DNA of 64,000 bases from Spirodela intermedia (taxonomy: Eukaryota; Streptophyta; Magnoliopsida; Alismatales; Araceae): the NCBI GenBank assembly GCA_902729315.2, contig LR746268.1, forward strand, positions 3,341,501 to 3,405,500, given 5' to 3'. Below the pieces are notes generated by a model. The model had not been told where the DNA came from and did not search any database. It saw only the letters and a list, made by a program, of their open reading frames with translations. Position 1 is the stretch's first letter; each line of letters starts with the position of its first letter. Position numbers and translations under genes: made by a program. Positions 13,513-26,200 of this stretch are shown one piece after another.

Positions 13513-14785
13513 TCAGGACATGAAGATTTGGAGACTGGCGTTCTTCGTGGAGTTGCAGACGGGACAGGCGTCGAGACGCGCTTCGCACTGCTTGCAGAGG
13601 CAGAGATGCCGACAGGGGAGAAGCAACACCGACACCTCCTGCTCGGCGCAGACCTTGCACATCCTCTTCCGAGGAAGCTCCCTGAGAGTCTCCCGCGCGG
13701 CCGCGTTGCTATCGCAAACCTTGGCATCCGCGTTACAGCAGGATTGCGCATCGTCCGCCAGCAAAGTTGGAGCCACGCAGTCGCTGTCCCCGTAGCCCTC
13801 CTCGACGTCCTGCGCCTGGGGGACGGCAATGAGCGGGCCCGTCTCATTGGCGTTCTGGAGGGCTTGTTCTAGGCTTGCACGGAGGCTCGAGACGATTGCT
13901 TCGTTGTTGCGCGCGACGCTGAACCACATCTGATTCTCGGCAGTCATCTGCCACACTTTCTCTTCCAACTCGGCGTTGCGGCGGCTTACGGTCTCCAACT
14001 CTGCCTCCTTCTCACGGAGTCGGCGGAGGACTGCTTCCTCCATTGCCAAAATGAGCGCTCCACAGTGGCGCTTCCGCGTCTCTTCCAGTCCCGACCTAAG
14101 CCGATCGTTCTGTTGCAACAACCAAAGATTAGACACAAGATTACTCCAAGAAAAGACTGCGGGCCAGAAAAGCTTCTAAGACGGACAAATTTCCCATCGG
14201 AAGCATAGGAAAAAATCAGCACGGAGTGCATAAAAGTACCTGTAGTCGAATGAGCGTATCGACCTCGAGGCTCTGGTGATAGAGTTGAGAAAGGAATTCT
14301 TGAACGAGCGGGTTGACAGCCGGCGAGGAAGTCGTTGGGGTAGGAGCGGTGGCAGCCGATCTCCCGCTAGTGGATGACATCGCGGAATCGATTAATCGGC
14401 TATTGTCGAGGGAGTTATGAAAGCTAGCGGAAGGCCCCGTGCCAGACACCGGCTGTTTCTCCTGAATGACCTTCCCGATAGCCCCTGCCAGCCAGAGCTG
14501 CTGCTGCTGCTGAAGGAGATTGAGGTCTTCGCGACTTCGCTTCCGCGACGCTGACACGTTGCAGGTGAGCTCGCTGTCCTGCTCCCCGCTGAACATGGTG
14601 GTGCCATAGAGGGCCTGCCGCTGATAGAGCTGATGTGCGGCGGCGGCCGATGGGAGGAGGAGGGGAGCCTGGTAGGCGGGGTCTTCAATCTGAAGGCCCC
14701 TCCCTGTGATGCGGGGCAACCTCCCCGCGTAGTCCGCCGAGAAGAGACCAGAAGTATTGGCCGGGTGCTGCGCCTGCACCGCCAT
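13513..14785 (-). CDS. BOI/BRG-family RING-type E3 ubiquitin ligase (S-ribonuclease-binding-protein type), two exons
   Basis: Exon 1 runs 14785-14240 and exon 2 runs 14109-13513, with a 130-bp GT-AG intron in phase 0; the product is 380 residues ending at TGA. After a low-complexity N-terminal half (poly-Gln near residue 92, Ser/Thr/Pro-rich before 160) there is a family-typical segment that ends I-R-L-Q at the intron and resumes N-D-R-L-R-S-G. A Glu/Arg-rich coiled coil follows at about residues 183-270. The extreme C-terminus is a C3HC4 RING: Cys333, Cys336, Cys348, His350, Cys354, Cys357, Cys364, Cys367, finishing with L-Q-I-F-M-S. This coiled coil plus C-terminal RING is the hallmark of the plant BOI/BRG group. 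Characterised members ubiquitinate MYB or DELLA-associated partners and limit cell death and gibberellin responses. The gene is intact and lies alone inside a GC-rich domain. Which BOI or BRG paralogue it matches cannot be decided here. Confidence 0.93.
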
Positions 14786-14929
14786 GATTCACCCTTTGGC
14801 TTCCTGCACCGCAGCCTCGCTGTACCGTTGAGATGGATGGAGATCACGAGAGTGAAGGGCGAGAGGGGGGAGGGGAAAGGGAAGACAGGAGAGTGGAGAG
14901 AAGCCGATGGGGAAGAGGAGTCGGGGGAA

Positions 14930-14937
14930 AATATATA
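14930..14937 (-). promoter_or_regulatory. Candidate TATA box of the RING ligase gene
   Basis: On the minus strand the sequence reads TATATATT, the only clear TATA-like word in a GC-rich stretch. It lies about 145 bases upstream of the start codon at 14785, which would give a 5' UTR of roughly 110 bases. The position is plausible but unproven. Confidence 0.55.
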
Positions 14938-17900
14938 CGAGGGCGGGGGTGGGGGGCCCTAGGGCTGCCACGCTCTGGTGGCTTGCCTCTGGTACCATCG
15001 TACTGGTGGGATTAATTATGGCATTTCCTTTATTATGCCGTGGCGCGCAAAGCCGAGTAGGTGGAGCCCACTTCTGCCACGTCGGCGCCAAAATCTCGAA
15101 GGCTCGCAGAAAGCCGGTAAGAAATAGAACGGTCCAAATCGTCGGACTAATGACGCGAATCACGCCATGTGGATGCCTCTGCGGGCCCCGCAAACCCCGG
15201 TCAAATGCGACGGGAGGGCAGTGGCTGGGTCCACCTCCTCCGCCGCCGCCGCCTCCGCCGTGTGCCCCACCGGCAATTCCACCGACCGTTTCTCCCACTC
15301 GGTCGTGGCCGAAGACCACCTCTCTCTCTAAGGAAGTGGGGGCCACGCAGTCAACGTAAACCCCGTGAGACGAGGCGGATAGTTAATTTCCCCACTTACC
15401 GGCGTTAAGAGAGGAAATTTCGAGCGGCATGAGGCGATCAGAAAGAGGGTCCGCGTTGGCGCTATTGAAGATGGGCGGGGCCCACTCCGGTGAGGTCTTC
15501 CTAAAGGTGAGCAGGAGGAGTGCACGAAGGCAGCATCGGATCGTGGGGCCCAATTCCCTTCTTGTCCCGATGTGCCACCTCCAAGACCCAGTTTGTCGCC
15601 ATCCCCCCTCGCCTTAATCTCCACGACACTCCCTTCACACCGCCACCTGCCTCCCCGGCGGAGAGCTGCGGCGGCGCCACCTCGGGCCGGGTTCCACGCC
15701 ACCGTTTTTACTGCGGATGGGATTTGGTTTTACTACCTTTTTCTTCCTCATGGAGACGGCGGGGGACCATGGAGAAAGCAAAGTAGAAGAGATGCGTATT
15801 CTAAAGCCGTCTGCTAGCCTGGCCGCCGTGGCCGGACCTCGCCGGACGTGACCGACAGCGCCACCTCCTCCTCGCCGCCTACGTGAAAGGGGGCGGGGAA
15901 TAATCCGCGGCATAGAGACTCGGTAACAGTGATGGCTAGTAGGACGGGCCGGCAGAGGGAGGAACATGACGTGGGTAATGGGCGGCATTGAATAAAGCGG
16001 ACGATGACCTCGTGCCTCTCGTTCTGGCATTTACTAGATAGAGGCTTCCTTTTGAGGCAGATCGCCTGCGACGGAGTTTAAGGCTGTACGACGTGTGACT
16101 CCCTGTCATGGCGCGGATGATGTTGGCTCTCCCTCCTATGCGATATCGTACGCTCTATCCGGCGTCCACCGCGAGACACCTGCCATCTCGCTTCGTGTGG
16201 CCGCGCCACGAACCTCGGGGGATGATGCCCGTGACTGCCAATGGGGTCGGGTCAGCTTTTGCCACGCGGTGGCGCCGCCGCCGCCGCCCTCCTCCGCGGA
16301 TAGGGCTCAGCGGCGATGGCGATGTCCCACGGTGGCGGGCCGGCGTACGGCCGTCAGCGCGTGGTTCCGAGGGCTACTAATTTCCAGCCTCCGCCAAGCT
16401 CATTTATTATCTCGTATCTAGCATAATACGGCAAGGAGCATTGCCCAGCTCGTCAAAAAGGGTGGCTCGTTGTGTCTTCCCCAGCCTCCCCGACCCATCT
16501 GTCCTCCCCGATCTTATCTTGATGCGCGCCTCGTTTTCCCTTATTTTAATCAATCCCACTCTGCATCCTTCATGTTAAATCGTCGCAGGACCAGCCGTCG
16601 CCATTAAAACTCTTCTCTTTCCCCTCTAAAATATTCATGCCAAGATCTTGGCAGCTCTCATTATCTACCTCCCTTATCTCCCTTGGAAAAATCTCCCACG
16701 TTTTAATCATACCCCTGTCGAGCGGCTGTCTGCTTCTCCCCCCCAAAACAATGGCGTCCGTCAGAAGCACGGGAAGGCCGCGCTGGTCCGCTCTCAGCTG
16801 GGTTGTCCTTTCCCAGTGACGTCCTCCCTCGCCCACCTCGGCCCCGTCCCATGCGATGCTGTTCAAAGCAAATAGTTCCAGTGCGATGGCGTGTGCTGGG
16901 CGAGGAGGTCTCCTCTCCCCCTCCCCCCCTGTCGCCATCCTAACATGAAAAAATAAGAACTCCGGGCTCCCGTGGGAGCGTAGATAAAGCAGGGAGCAGC
17001 AAAAAAAATAAGGTAGATCCAGCCTTGCTATTTATTAATGCCCCCGCTTGGCGTGTCTCGGGGGAGGATAAGAATAACAGAGCCACCGCACTCCCGCAAC
17101 CCCATCGACCACCTTCATCTGTAGAGATAGTCGGGAGGTCAATGGGAGAGGAATGCGATCCACTGCACAGCGGCCGATGGCTTTTGCAGTTTGCCCCGAA
17201 CGGCGAAAGATGCCTTTACGGGGGCTGAGCTCGGGCCTTGGGAAGAAAGGGGGAACTGGCCGGAAGATAGACGGGCAAAGGGGGTTTGACAAGACGGTGG
17301 CCTACGCCCGTGAGGTCGTCACATGTGTTGTCCATTGAAAAGAGTGGACCGGCGGAAGATGGTGGGAAGAAGAGGGTGATGTCCTGTCCTTCGAGAACTG
17401 GCGGAGGACGCCGGGGAGGAGGGGATTGGGCAGGTCGACGCCGATACAGCCCCTCTGAATCTCATGTTGACGTCGGCGGCGGGGCTGTTCTGCTCCGCAC
17501 GCACCTTCAAGCAGCCCAATTGGTCCATTTTTAATCTTATTTATCCAAGGCTTTGCTCAGACCTGCTCCGCTTGAGCTCAGCCATGGCGTGGATGCCCAG
17601 AAGGGAATCCACGCCTACAATGTCGTCCACCCGGTCAGCCTCCCCCCAGCGTGGGTAAAAGCGAGACAGAGTCCACAAGGATCAGTGTATGATGAACTAG
17701 CCGTTGACGCAGATTCTGAACTGCTTGCTGCACAGAAGTTACGTGCGGGCCCGAGCGTCCCCAGCTAGAGAAAAAATACTCGCCATTACCATTGCAGTAC
17801 CAGAGGTTTGCGAACCTCTTTGAAGAAATCTCATGGAGATCTTATCAGTTCGTGTCAGCCGGGCCTCTCTTGATATGCGATAGTAAGTATACCAAGGTAG

Positions 17901-18487
17901 GCCCATGTTGAGGTGGGTAGCCCGAGCTTTATGAGCTCAATATATTTAAAAGCTGTCGCACTTCTGCTAAATCATTAGCTGTTCGAACAAGTAGACCGTG
18001 GGGCTGGCTGCCAAAAGGGTAAAGAACCTACCCTCAACGTTCATCTTCGGGAAAGAGGTGGGTGCGGAGTAAGTTTCCAAGATATCTATCTATCCTCTTG
18101 CACAGTACTCTCCTCCACTACTCTCCAGATCTTATCGTCTCTCCCACCAGACCTCGCACCTCTTCCCGAGTGCTAATGAATAAAGAGATAAAGGAAAAAG
18201 AGAGAGGGGCACCTTTCTTCCTTTCCCGTGAGTCGTTTGACTTGAGGGAGGAAAGGGGGAGGGCGGGGGGAGCGTGCAGTGATGTCCTCCACCCACCCAT
18301 CCCCATGGGACTTACCAGGTCTTTGTTCTATTTACGGACCCCGTGTTCAACGACGTCGTCATCGGCCGTTGTATTTCTCGACAGGTGGCCGGCCAGTCTC
18401 GCGCGCAGCGCGGTGCCGAGACCCGTCACCTCACCGAGCTACCCTCTGTGCCATCGCCATCGATCTCGTTGGATTCAACGACCACAA

Positions 18488-18488
<1 letters not shown>

Positions 18489-18519
<31 letters not shown>
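18489..18519. repeat. (GA)n microsatellite
   Basis: An uninterrupted GA run of about 15 dinucleotides in the GC-rich domain. Confidence 0.85.
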
Positions 18520-18520
<1 letters not shown>

Positions 18521-18652
18521 CAATTGATCTTCCTCTTGCCCACGCTGAAGAATCGCGCGGTCACTGTGCAGCTCTCTGTGGGGAGAAAGAGGCCACACTA
18601 GGAATAAGTGAAAGACGTACGCTTACCATATGCGAGGCCCGCGTGCCATTCT

Positions 18653-18676
18653 CTTTCTCTCTCTCTCTCTCTCTCC
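18653..18676. repeat. (CT)n microsatellite
   Basis: A CT run about 130 bases after the preceding GA run, in opposite orientation, so the two could pair as a long hairpin. Confidence 0.8.
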
Positions 18677-18945
18677 CGTCAGCTGTATCATTGTGGATCC
18701 TCGTCACCTCAGACCAAAGAAAACTGCCAAGTTAGGCGGCTTCCCGGCTCGCCCCCACGGGAATCCACATTCTCTCACGGTGGTTGGCAGGCGCCCTCCC
18801 CTCTGTCGTCTTCCCCCCTGGGTCTTCCCTCTTTTGCGTCAAATAACGTCGCGTGGGGATGGTGCGAGATGCACCCACCACCCGCAAACTTCCATGGCCT
18901 CCCCGCTCCTGTCCGGCCGCCCGGCGACGATGTGGGCTCACCATC

Positions 18946-18947
<2 letters not shown>

Positions 18948-18977
<30 letters not shown>
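18948..18977. repeat. (GA)n microsatellite
   Basis: The third GA/CT run within 500 bases of the GC-rich domain. Confidence 0.85.
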
Positions 18978-18980
<3 letters not shown>

Positions 18981-19978
18981 GCGGGTCGGCGTCTTCTTCC
19001 TCCTTGATTGCACCAGCAATAGAGTAATGGTGCAATAATCTCCCCCTGACTTCACCGCGGCATCCCCATGTGCCGGCGCGCTCTGAATCTCTGCACTCAC
19101 TTGCGGGGCCGCCGGCGCGACCCGCTGCGCCGCCCATCCACCCGCAACGTTTTTATCATCTACATCAATGCGTCACACCACGTCGCAGGGTCCCCTTCCA
19201 CGGCCCGCACAGCGCCATTTTTATATGGGCATGATCCAGAGGGGAGCACCATCCTCCACGCCCCCGAGATGGGGAAAGAAAACTGAATAAAATCAGAGCC
19301 GAGATCCTTCCCCTCCGCCTCCCCGGTCATTGTTGATCGCTGCCCGCTCGTTGACAGGTTTGAATGCTCCGTCAGGGCCAGCGGCGCTGGCCCACCCGCC
19401 GCCGCTCGGCCGGACGACCAAACATTATTGTGCCACCGCCGTCGCCATCGCGCCACCGCTGCCAGCCCAAGAATCCTTCTCGGCGGCGCCATGGGTATCC
19501 CCTGAGAGACGTGAGGCGATATGCATCCCTGGAATCGCATCTCCGACTGTTATGGTCAATGAATCACACATACGCAAACAGTGATATACGCGGCGAGTTG
19601 TGGTGGGTCCCTTGTAGGCCCCACAAGTGGGAAAACGACCGTACAAAAAAAAAGTCCAAAAAAACAGAGGTTGTCCCATCGAGCATGTTCTGGGGCCCGC
19701 AACCTCTGGGAGCTTCGAGAGACCGCTATACAATTAACGGTTCAACATGAGGAGGCCCAACTGGGAAGTGGAGAAAAGTACGCGGGCCTTGGGCCGCGAA
19801 TGTGACCGAAGGAGCCGTGAACAGCCGTGAAAATCTAAAATCACCTAGCGTGGAATCGATTTTGCTGGAGATTCCACAACCAGCTGGCCCGCGCTTTCCT
19901 TTCTCTCACCCCAAATCTCCAAGTTGAGGCCATTTGGAGAACTACACTTAATGCAGTCATTATTGGAGTTGTGTCCGT

Positions 19979-20004
19979 TCTCTCTCTCTCTCTCTCTCTC
20001 TCTC
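19979..20004. repeat. (CT)n microsatellite at the right edge of the GC-rich domain
   Basis: A CT run about 150 bases before the composition returns to AT-rich. Confidence 0.8.
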
Positions 20005-20130
20005 CCCGGGTGGTGGGTATAAATTGTTAGAAGGGACTTCGACCTCAAGGGGATGAGGGTGGGCCTCGTAAAAGAGAGGGAGGGGCTCTCTGACGCCTGT
20101 CCCCGGCTTGACGCGCCACCTGTTGTATTA

Positions 20131-21880
20131 ACTTCAATTTCTGCCTATTAACATGTCAGTCGGACCAGCTAAGGGGGGCCTGTGTTGGTTCACATGGTTC
20201 CCCGGGGGAAATATGACGAGGGGAATGCAACCGTTGTGATTTGCAAGAGTAGCACTATTATGGAACTCTTCAGGGTTTTCTTGCTCCTCGTCGAGGGAAA
20301 TCAATCCCTTCCTTGTGCTCGAATTGGTGAATTGATCTTTTGTGTCGAACAACTTTATGTTTAACTAGGTTGTAATCTATACGAATGAGATGGACAAGGC
20401 ATAAATATTATTATGGTAGTGTGGCTCTCATTCTATTTCATTTTTATCGAGTTCACTTTTTACATCTAACCACAATCTATGACCGTAATGTCATCTATTC
20501 AGTTCCACCTTGTTCAATCATTAGTAGGCGACATAGTGGATAAGAGAGAGAGTGAGTCAACTTTTAATGTATTGATTCTTCTTTTCTGATTTTTTATTTT
20601 CTAAATTCTTTCCTAAAATGACGAATGGGATATGAAACAGAGAGAGAGAGAGAGAGAGAATTGTATAGAGATTTGGTTGATCCTAGGCCTACGTTCACTT
20701 CTAGGATCAATATCATAGTTCCATTATTCTGGTCGCAAGAATACATGTGATTTTATTGGATCAATAAATCATTTACATAACAGATTTCACATGTGTGTCG
20801 ACTCAAATTCTGAATAGAGCTCCCAAGTTTTTCTAGCCTTTTAAGCACATGACAAGTACTCTAAAAGTCTTTTCACATATTTCAAACAAAGGGTAAATAA
20901 TATAAATATTTAACATAATTTTAATACCAAATGAAGAATGGAGAATCTTGTTATTGAAGAAGACACATGATGAAGAAAGAAGTAATGGGTTATCTCGTCT
21001 TGTAGGTGCTTGGAGACAAAGTGGACTCGCTCTCTTGATTTTCTTGTTCCTCTTTTTGATTTTCATCTGCTTGCCGTAATTTGGGAGAAAGCCTTCAATA
21101 TGTAGTTTGTATATTAAGCCAAATGGCTACTTGATCATACATTGATGTTTGCATGCATACTTGGAAAATCATTGAAAAATATTCATTCACTTTTTTAAAT
21201 TCAGATTTTTTTTTTGAAGATTTTGGATTATCATGCGTCTTTTGATACATTGAATTCCTTTTTGATTAAACTTTCTAATGGGTACTCATATATATATATA
21301 TCTATGACCCAATATTAAAGCTAAAAATCATTTTAATCAGATGGATTAAAAATCGTCCATTTTATCTTTTGACGAAAATTCAAATATTTAGTAATATTGC
21401 AATAATCATAACTAACCAAATTCTTTGACGCATTCTCTAAATTCACATTGGGAGAAGGTGACTCTTTGCATCATCAATCGCGCCAATGTGAATGGTTGAA
21501 ACCATTTGGCCAATTCTAGGCGGGCAGTTCATTCCTTGGTTTCGTGTCACAGGGTGGTTGGGGTGGTGTCACATTTCGTCTGTTTTATGTTTAACCCTCC
21601 AAATATATTAACGTGCTGGAAGGGTCTCTGCAGGAACGATGTCCCTATTCCGTCCTGTGTTTTTGCGAACAGATTAAGAAACCCTATCCTACCGACCGTT
21701 ATCTGAGATGAACAATTTAAATTGCCTCCCGCGAAATGTGAGTAGTTGTTCTCGTGGGTGCGTGTGTCTTAGACTTCTCCTCTTTCTATTCTCACGCTTG
21801 AGACGGGCACGGTGGGCTTGTGCATGAGCGGGGAAGGAACGAAAACGAGCGAGGGTTGAACGGGGACGTGCTAGCAGAAC
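20131..21880. other. AT-rich intergenic region
   Basis: No coding exon is visible. It contains a short (GA)n at 20640-20660 and an AT dinucleotide run near 21290. The right end presumably includes the 3' UTR of the minus-strand gene whose stop codon is at 21881-21883. Confidence 0.5.
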
Positions 21881-23184
21881 TTACGCGTCTGATGCAGTTC
21901 TCCTCAGCCCTCGCTTGAGCCTCTGAAAGCTGGGCTTCATCGGCTGGCTCAAGCTCGGCCCGGGGACGAGGGGTTCCACGGACTTCCTGCTTGTGAGGAT
22001 CGTCGGGAGAGCTCCCATGGCCGTCCTCTTTCGCGGCGGCGCCTCCAACCTCTCGAGGATCCTCGAGGTCTTCTCGTCCATGGGTTTGCCACGATGCAAC
22101 GACGAGCCCGGATCCTCAGACTTGCTGGGTTCGCTCAGCAGGTAGACGGGTGGACGGTTCTCCTTGGCATCGCTAGATAAAAGAAGTTCTTCCCAGTCTT
22201 GTGTGGCGGCGCCGTTCCTTTCCTTCCAATTATCATCTGATTGGATTCCTTCGACTCGTGCCCTCAGTTCAGGGCCCCTCTCAGGTTTGTCCGCGGGGAT
22301 CGATCTGGTGGCCATCGGTTGAAACCATGAATAAATGGGCTCGAACTCGAAGCTTCAGGTGAATAACAATTTAAATGAAAGAGCAAAAGAAAAACCAATC
22401 ATCCGGACCAATCCTTTTTAGCATTTAAGACGAAATCAGGAGAGAGAATTCTTGATGGCTTCCTGGAACTGGTAGACAAGGGCTCATGTCCTCTATCTAA
22501 AACAGGATTTAAGTCGATTTTCTGTGAATCCCTCATCTATGTTAGGAGCATCAGGACGAAAATCACCGAAACATTTTGAAGGGAGCACTGAAAGAAGTTA
22601 AGGTGATAGGACTGGGCAGTTACCCGAGCTGAAGACTCTCCTTTACAAGAGAGTTCAGTCTTTGGTGGAAGCCTCTCTCATGCCGGAGAGGGTTGTAATC
22701 CCGCAGCTCCACCTTTATATGTGAACAAGTCAGACATACGAGCGTAGGATGAAGCATAGGAGAGTTCTGGGTTTTACTACTCGAAGGAAAATTTACATGG
22801 AAACCAAGTTCACCCTGTGGATGTATCCTACTGATAGAATAATTCCAGAGGTCAAGCCATGCAGATATCTGATTATGAACTACTTGCACCTTTGACAATG
22901 AACCCTGAATGGAGGTCACCAGCTCCTCTGGCAAGGTTACATCCGTAGCTGAAATGATGTTGGGACTTGGCCAGATTTCCTCTGAAGAAGCGAGCCTCTG
23001 AAATTTACACTTATTAGCATGGGTTGTTGGAATGTCTACCGTGCATTTGAGTGAATGGACTTCAACCATGGCAATTAGTGAAAACCTACTACTACTGTCG
23101 ATCAGTGATATTTGACAGGTCTTCAACCAATTTTTAAGACAATGAAAGAAAAAATCGCAAAATTGCCCCTACATTGTGTGTGGG

Positions 23185-23219
<35 letters not shown>

Positions 23220-26200
23220 GAAAGAAGCCTGTAGCATAGCTTACAAGAAAAGAACAAAGTAAATCATCCTTATAACCTGACCAATGAGCATTGGCCGTTT
23301 CTATGCCTTTCTACACAGAAGGATGGTGTCCAAAGAATCGACGGTGAACATCTCAAAACGAGTTTTCTTCCCCTTGGATTATGAAAATGATGGATTTGAG
23401 CAATAGTCGTAGCAACAAAAAGTGAGAAAGATGTACCCGGAGGAGCATCGTTCCTCGGTTTGAAGGCTGAAGTAGATAAAAACATTGGAAGGACACATTC
23501 TTCATGCTTTCAGTGTTACAGGTTGAGGAGCATATCAACCCCTGGTCTAAAAGAAAAAGACATCGGCACAAGCCATGGAAAGCTGCATTCATAAGAGAAA
23601 AAAAATATTGTTTCAGCAAGAAAGCTACTTCACTGCACAAATCAGGAAAACAACATAAGACTGGTACCTTGAATATTCAACTCTGCTGTATCGAATTCGT
23701 CTGAAATCATTTCCATTTCAGGAGATGCTGACGGAATGACGATATGTGATCCACCCATAACTACACCTGTGCATCATCAGCGGGAATATCATGCGCTGTG
23801 ACAGAAATGAACGATGAAGGTGATGCAATATCTCATTCTTTTTGCAACTATGGAGACTCTGAGGCTTCTATCTGGATCATAGGGATTTCTGCCAAACACA
23901 AACTCCACAAGCCAAGAATCTGATTCAAGATCCTAATACATGGAGCCACACTGTCATTCATGGACTAGCTCTCAGAAGTAAGAAGGCCGCAGTTCACTGA
24001 TGCGGCACGGCCACACATACCCTTGAACAGGTTAGTACTGTCTTCCTCTGAAGAGGGTCGCATTGCACAGCAACTCAATTCATTTCATGGCGCTAGACTT
24101 GTTAAGTCTGTTTGTCTTTCACTTACTTTCACTAAACATATAATGCTAAGGAGATAAAAAAAAACTATTTCTCCTGTCAAAGATGACTTATCTATCGAAT
24201 TTACAAGCTTAAAGAGTTCAAAGCCACATCAGAAGATGGGAATTAGGCAGAATATTCAAATATCGTTGCTTGCTTAGAATACTTCATATCCATTTACTCT
24301 TCTCATTCGCCAATGGATGCAGATCGAAGAGAATATATTTTAATTACATTGTAACAGCGTCACTTCATAAATAATTTCCATTTCAAGAAGGGAAAATTAA
24401 AAATGGTAAGCCCATATAAAATATGATGCCATAAATCTTGCCATCTACACAATCGTGTTCCAAAAATAATAAATGAGAATCTTATGAAAGCTGAAAAACC
24501 GATGGACGTATAAAGTCGATCGTTTCAAATCTCCATAGCTTAAGGAAGCGGGTAGTAGTGATATGACTCATAGTAGGACAGGCGATCAATGACAAGAAAT
24601 CTGTTTAAGGAAGTACATGAAGAAAACTTAAGTAATACTGATGCGATTCAATAATGGGAGCAGGCAATCAATGACAAGAAAAATGGTAAAAGAAACTCAT
24701 GAAGGCCACTTGAGTCACGGAGTATTCTATAGACTTGGCCACTTGAGTCACGGAGTATTCCCTGGTCAGTAAAAGCTATCATGATGCATATCAAGCATCA
24801 TGCATCTAAAAAACCGACTCAGCCCATGCAACACAGCATAAGCCAAGAAACATTACATCCATATAATCTTATCTTCACCTACAGACGTCAAGGAAACCGA
24901 ATCAACTCATGCAACTCACCATATGTTACCAGATATTCTATCAATGTAATGCTTACCTTCGTCCAGAGAAGTTAAGTTTGTACGCTCGATGACATTCAAG
25001 ACAATAGGGCCTGTGATTCTTTGATTTAACCCTGAAAAATTCTGGAAAGAAGGCATAATCAAGACTGTTTGATCCCCAACCATCAAAGCATTTTCAATCA
25101 ACTCGCATGCTCCGAGCTCGCGAGTCGTGACTCGACAAAAGAACGCTCTCTTTGTCATACTCCCAGCTGTGTTTGTAATTGGGTAGCCATGACATCTGCA
25201 AGCCTGCAAAAACAGTCAAAGAGTAGAATTTTCCATTAACTAAGACCCATCAAAGTATGTCTTCGCAATCATGTCATATGAAGAATTTATATCATATCAC
25301 CATCTGAAATCTGTTTTTCTAGAAAATGATTGTGCCGTTTCTTCAATAACTCCAGAACTCATACATCGCAAAATATATATGGGCTCATATTAGCACAAAA
25401 TCAATATCAAATTGAGCTATAAAATACTAAATTAAACCGATACAAATTCAGGAGAAACTTTCGTGTTTGACACTTGCTGCACTCACTCATAGTTATGAGA
25501 GATTGAAATTTCTGATGTGTACCTGGCAGTGCTTTAAACCATCAAGGATGTCGCTGCAGGGAGAAGACATAGAGCAAAAAATCTGATTTGTAGTTCCCAT
25601 GATAGAATTCTTAAAACGGAGGATGATTTGTATGGGCTCCTCCACATCATTCTTTATGTCTTGAAACCACCTTTTTACAAACCCGCAAAAGATAGAAGAG
25701 CCTGGAGAAAGAAAAGAATTAACGACCTTGAGGCAATATACGTTAAGAGATCAAAAATTATAACGAAATAATAAAGGGAACATTTATAATTATTCCTCCC
25801 GCACAGCGTGGGGGTTGCATCTATTAATATAAAATTGGCCATTAAACTGCATATGACCTGATTTTCTAGAGTCTGTATCCAAAGTTTCCTCTTCAGTAAG
25901 TTCATCTAACAATACGGAGATATTTTTATTAGTTTCGGTTTCAAAAAGATCACTTGAAAAAGGTTGATTAATCATAAACCTCATCTTTTTCAGAAATATT
26001 TCTATGAACTATCTAACCATCCGGCTCGAGCTGTGGCTCGAATCAATAAAAACATTATATCTTAAGCGAAACAGAAGTCACTTACTAGGAACAAATGTTT
26101 GTATAATGCAGTTCTCCATGTCAGTAATGCTATTTACAAACTTATCCAGTTTCTCTGAGAAACCTTGAAATTGATCTTGCTCAAACACTACGAAATCCAC

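Larger units (their letters stand above)
14938..20130. other. GC-rich, apparently non-coding domain, right arm (upstream of the RING gene)
   Basis: Five kilobases of GC-rich DNA lie upstream of the BOI/BRG gene. Open frames on both strands look like by-products of composition: no domains, no conserved start contexts, antisense frames of equal length. It contains a CCG/CGC trinucleotide run near 15237-15260, a second near 16275, and four GA/CT microsatellites between 18.49 and 20.0 kb. The composition drops back to AT-rich near 20.13-20.2 kb. The stretch may hold distal promoter elements of the RING gene. I cannot assign any gene in it. Confidence 0.5.

Noticed and set aside
13307-13872. Plus-strand frames over the RING exon
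   Set aside because: They are antisense shadows of the BOI/BRG coding sequence.
14789-15346. A 185-codon minus-strand frame just upstream of the RING gene
   Set aside because: It overlaps the TATA-like box and 5' UTR of that gene and is low-complexity, with a poly-Gly run from a CCG repeat.
18489-18676. Hairpin-forming small-RNA precursor from opposite GA and CT runs
   Set aside because: The pairing potential comes only from simple repeats, with no sign of a unique stem or conserved mature sequence.
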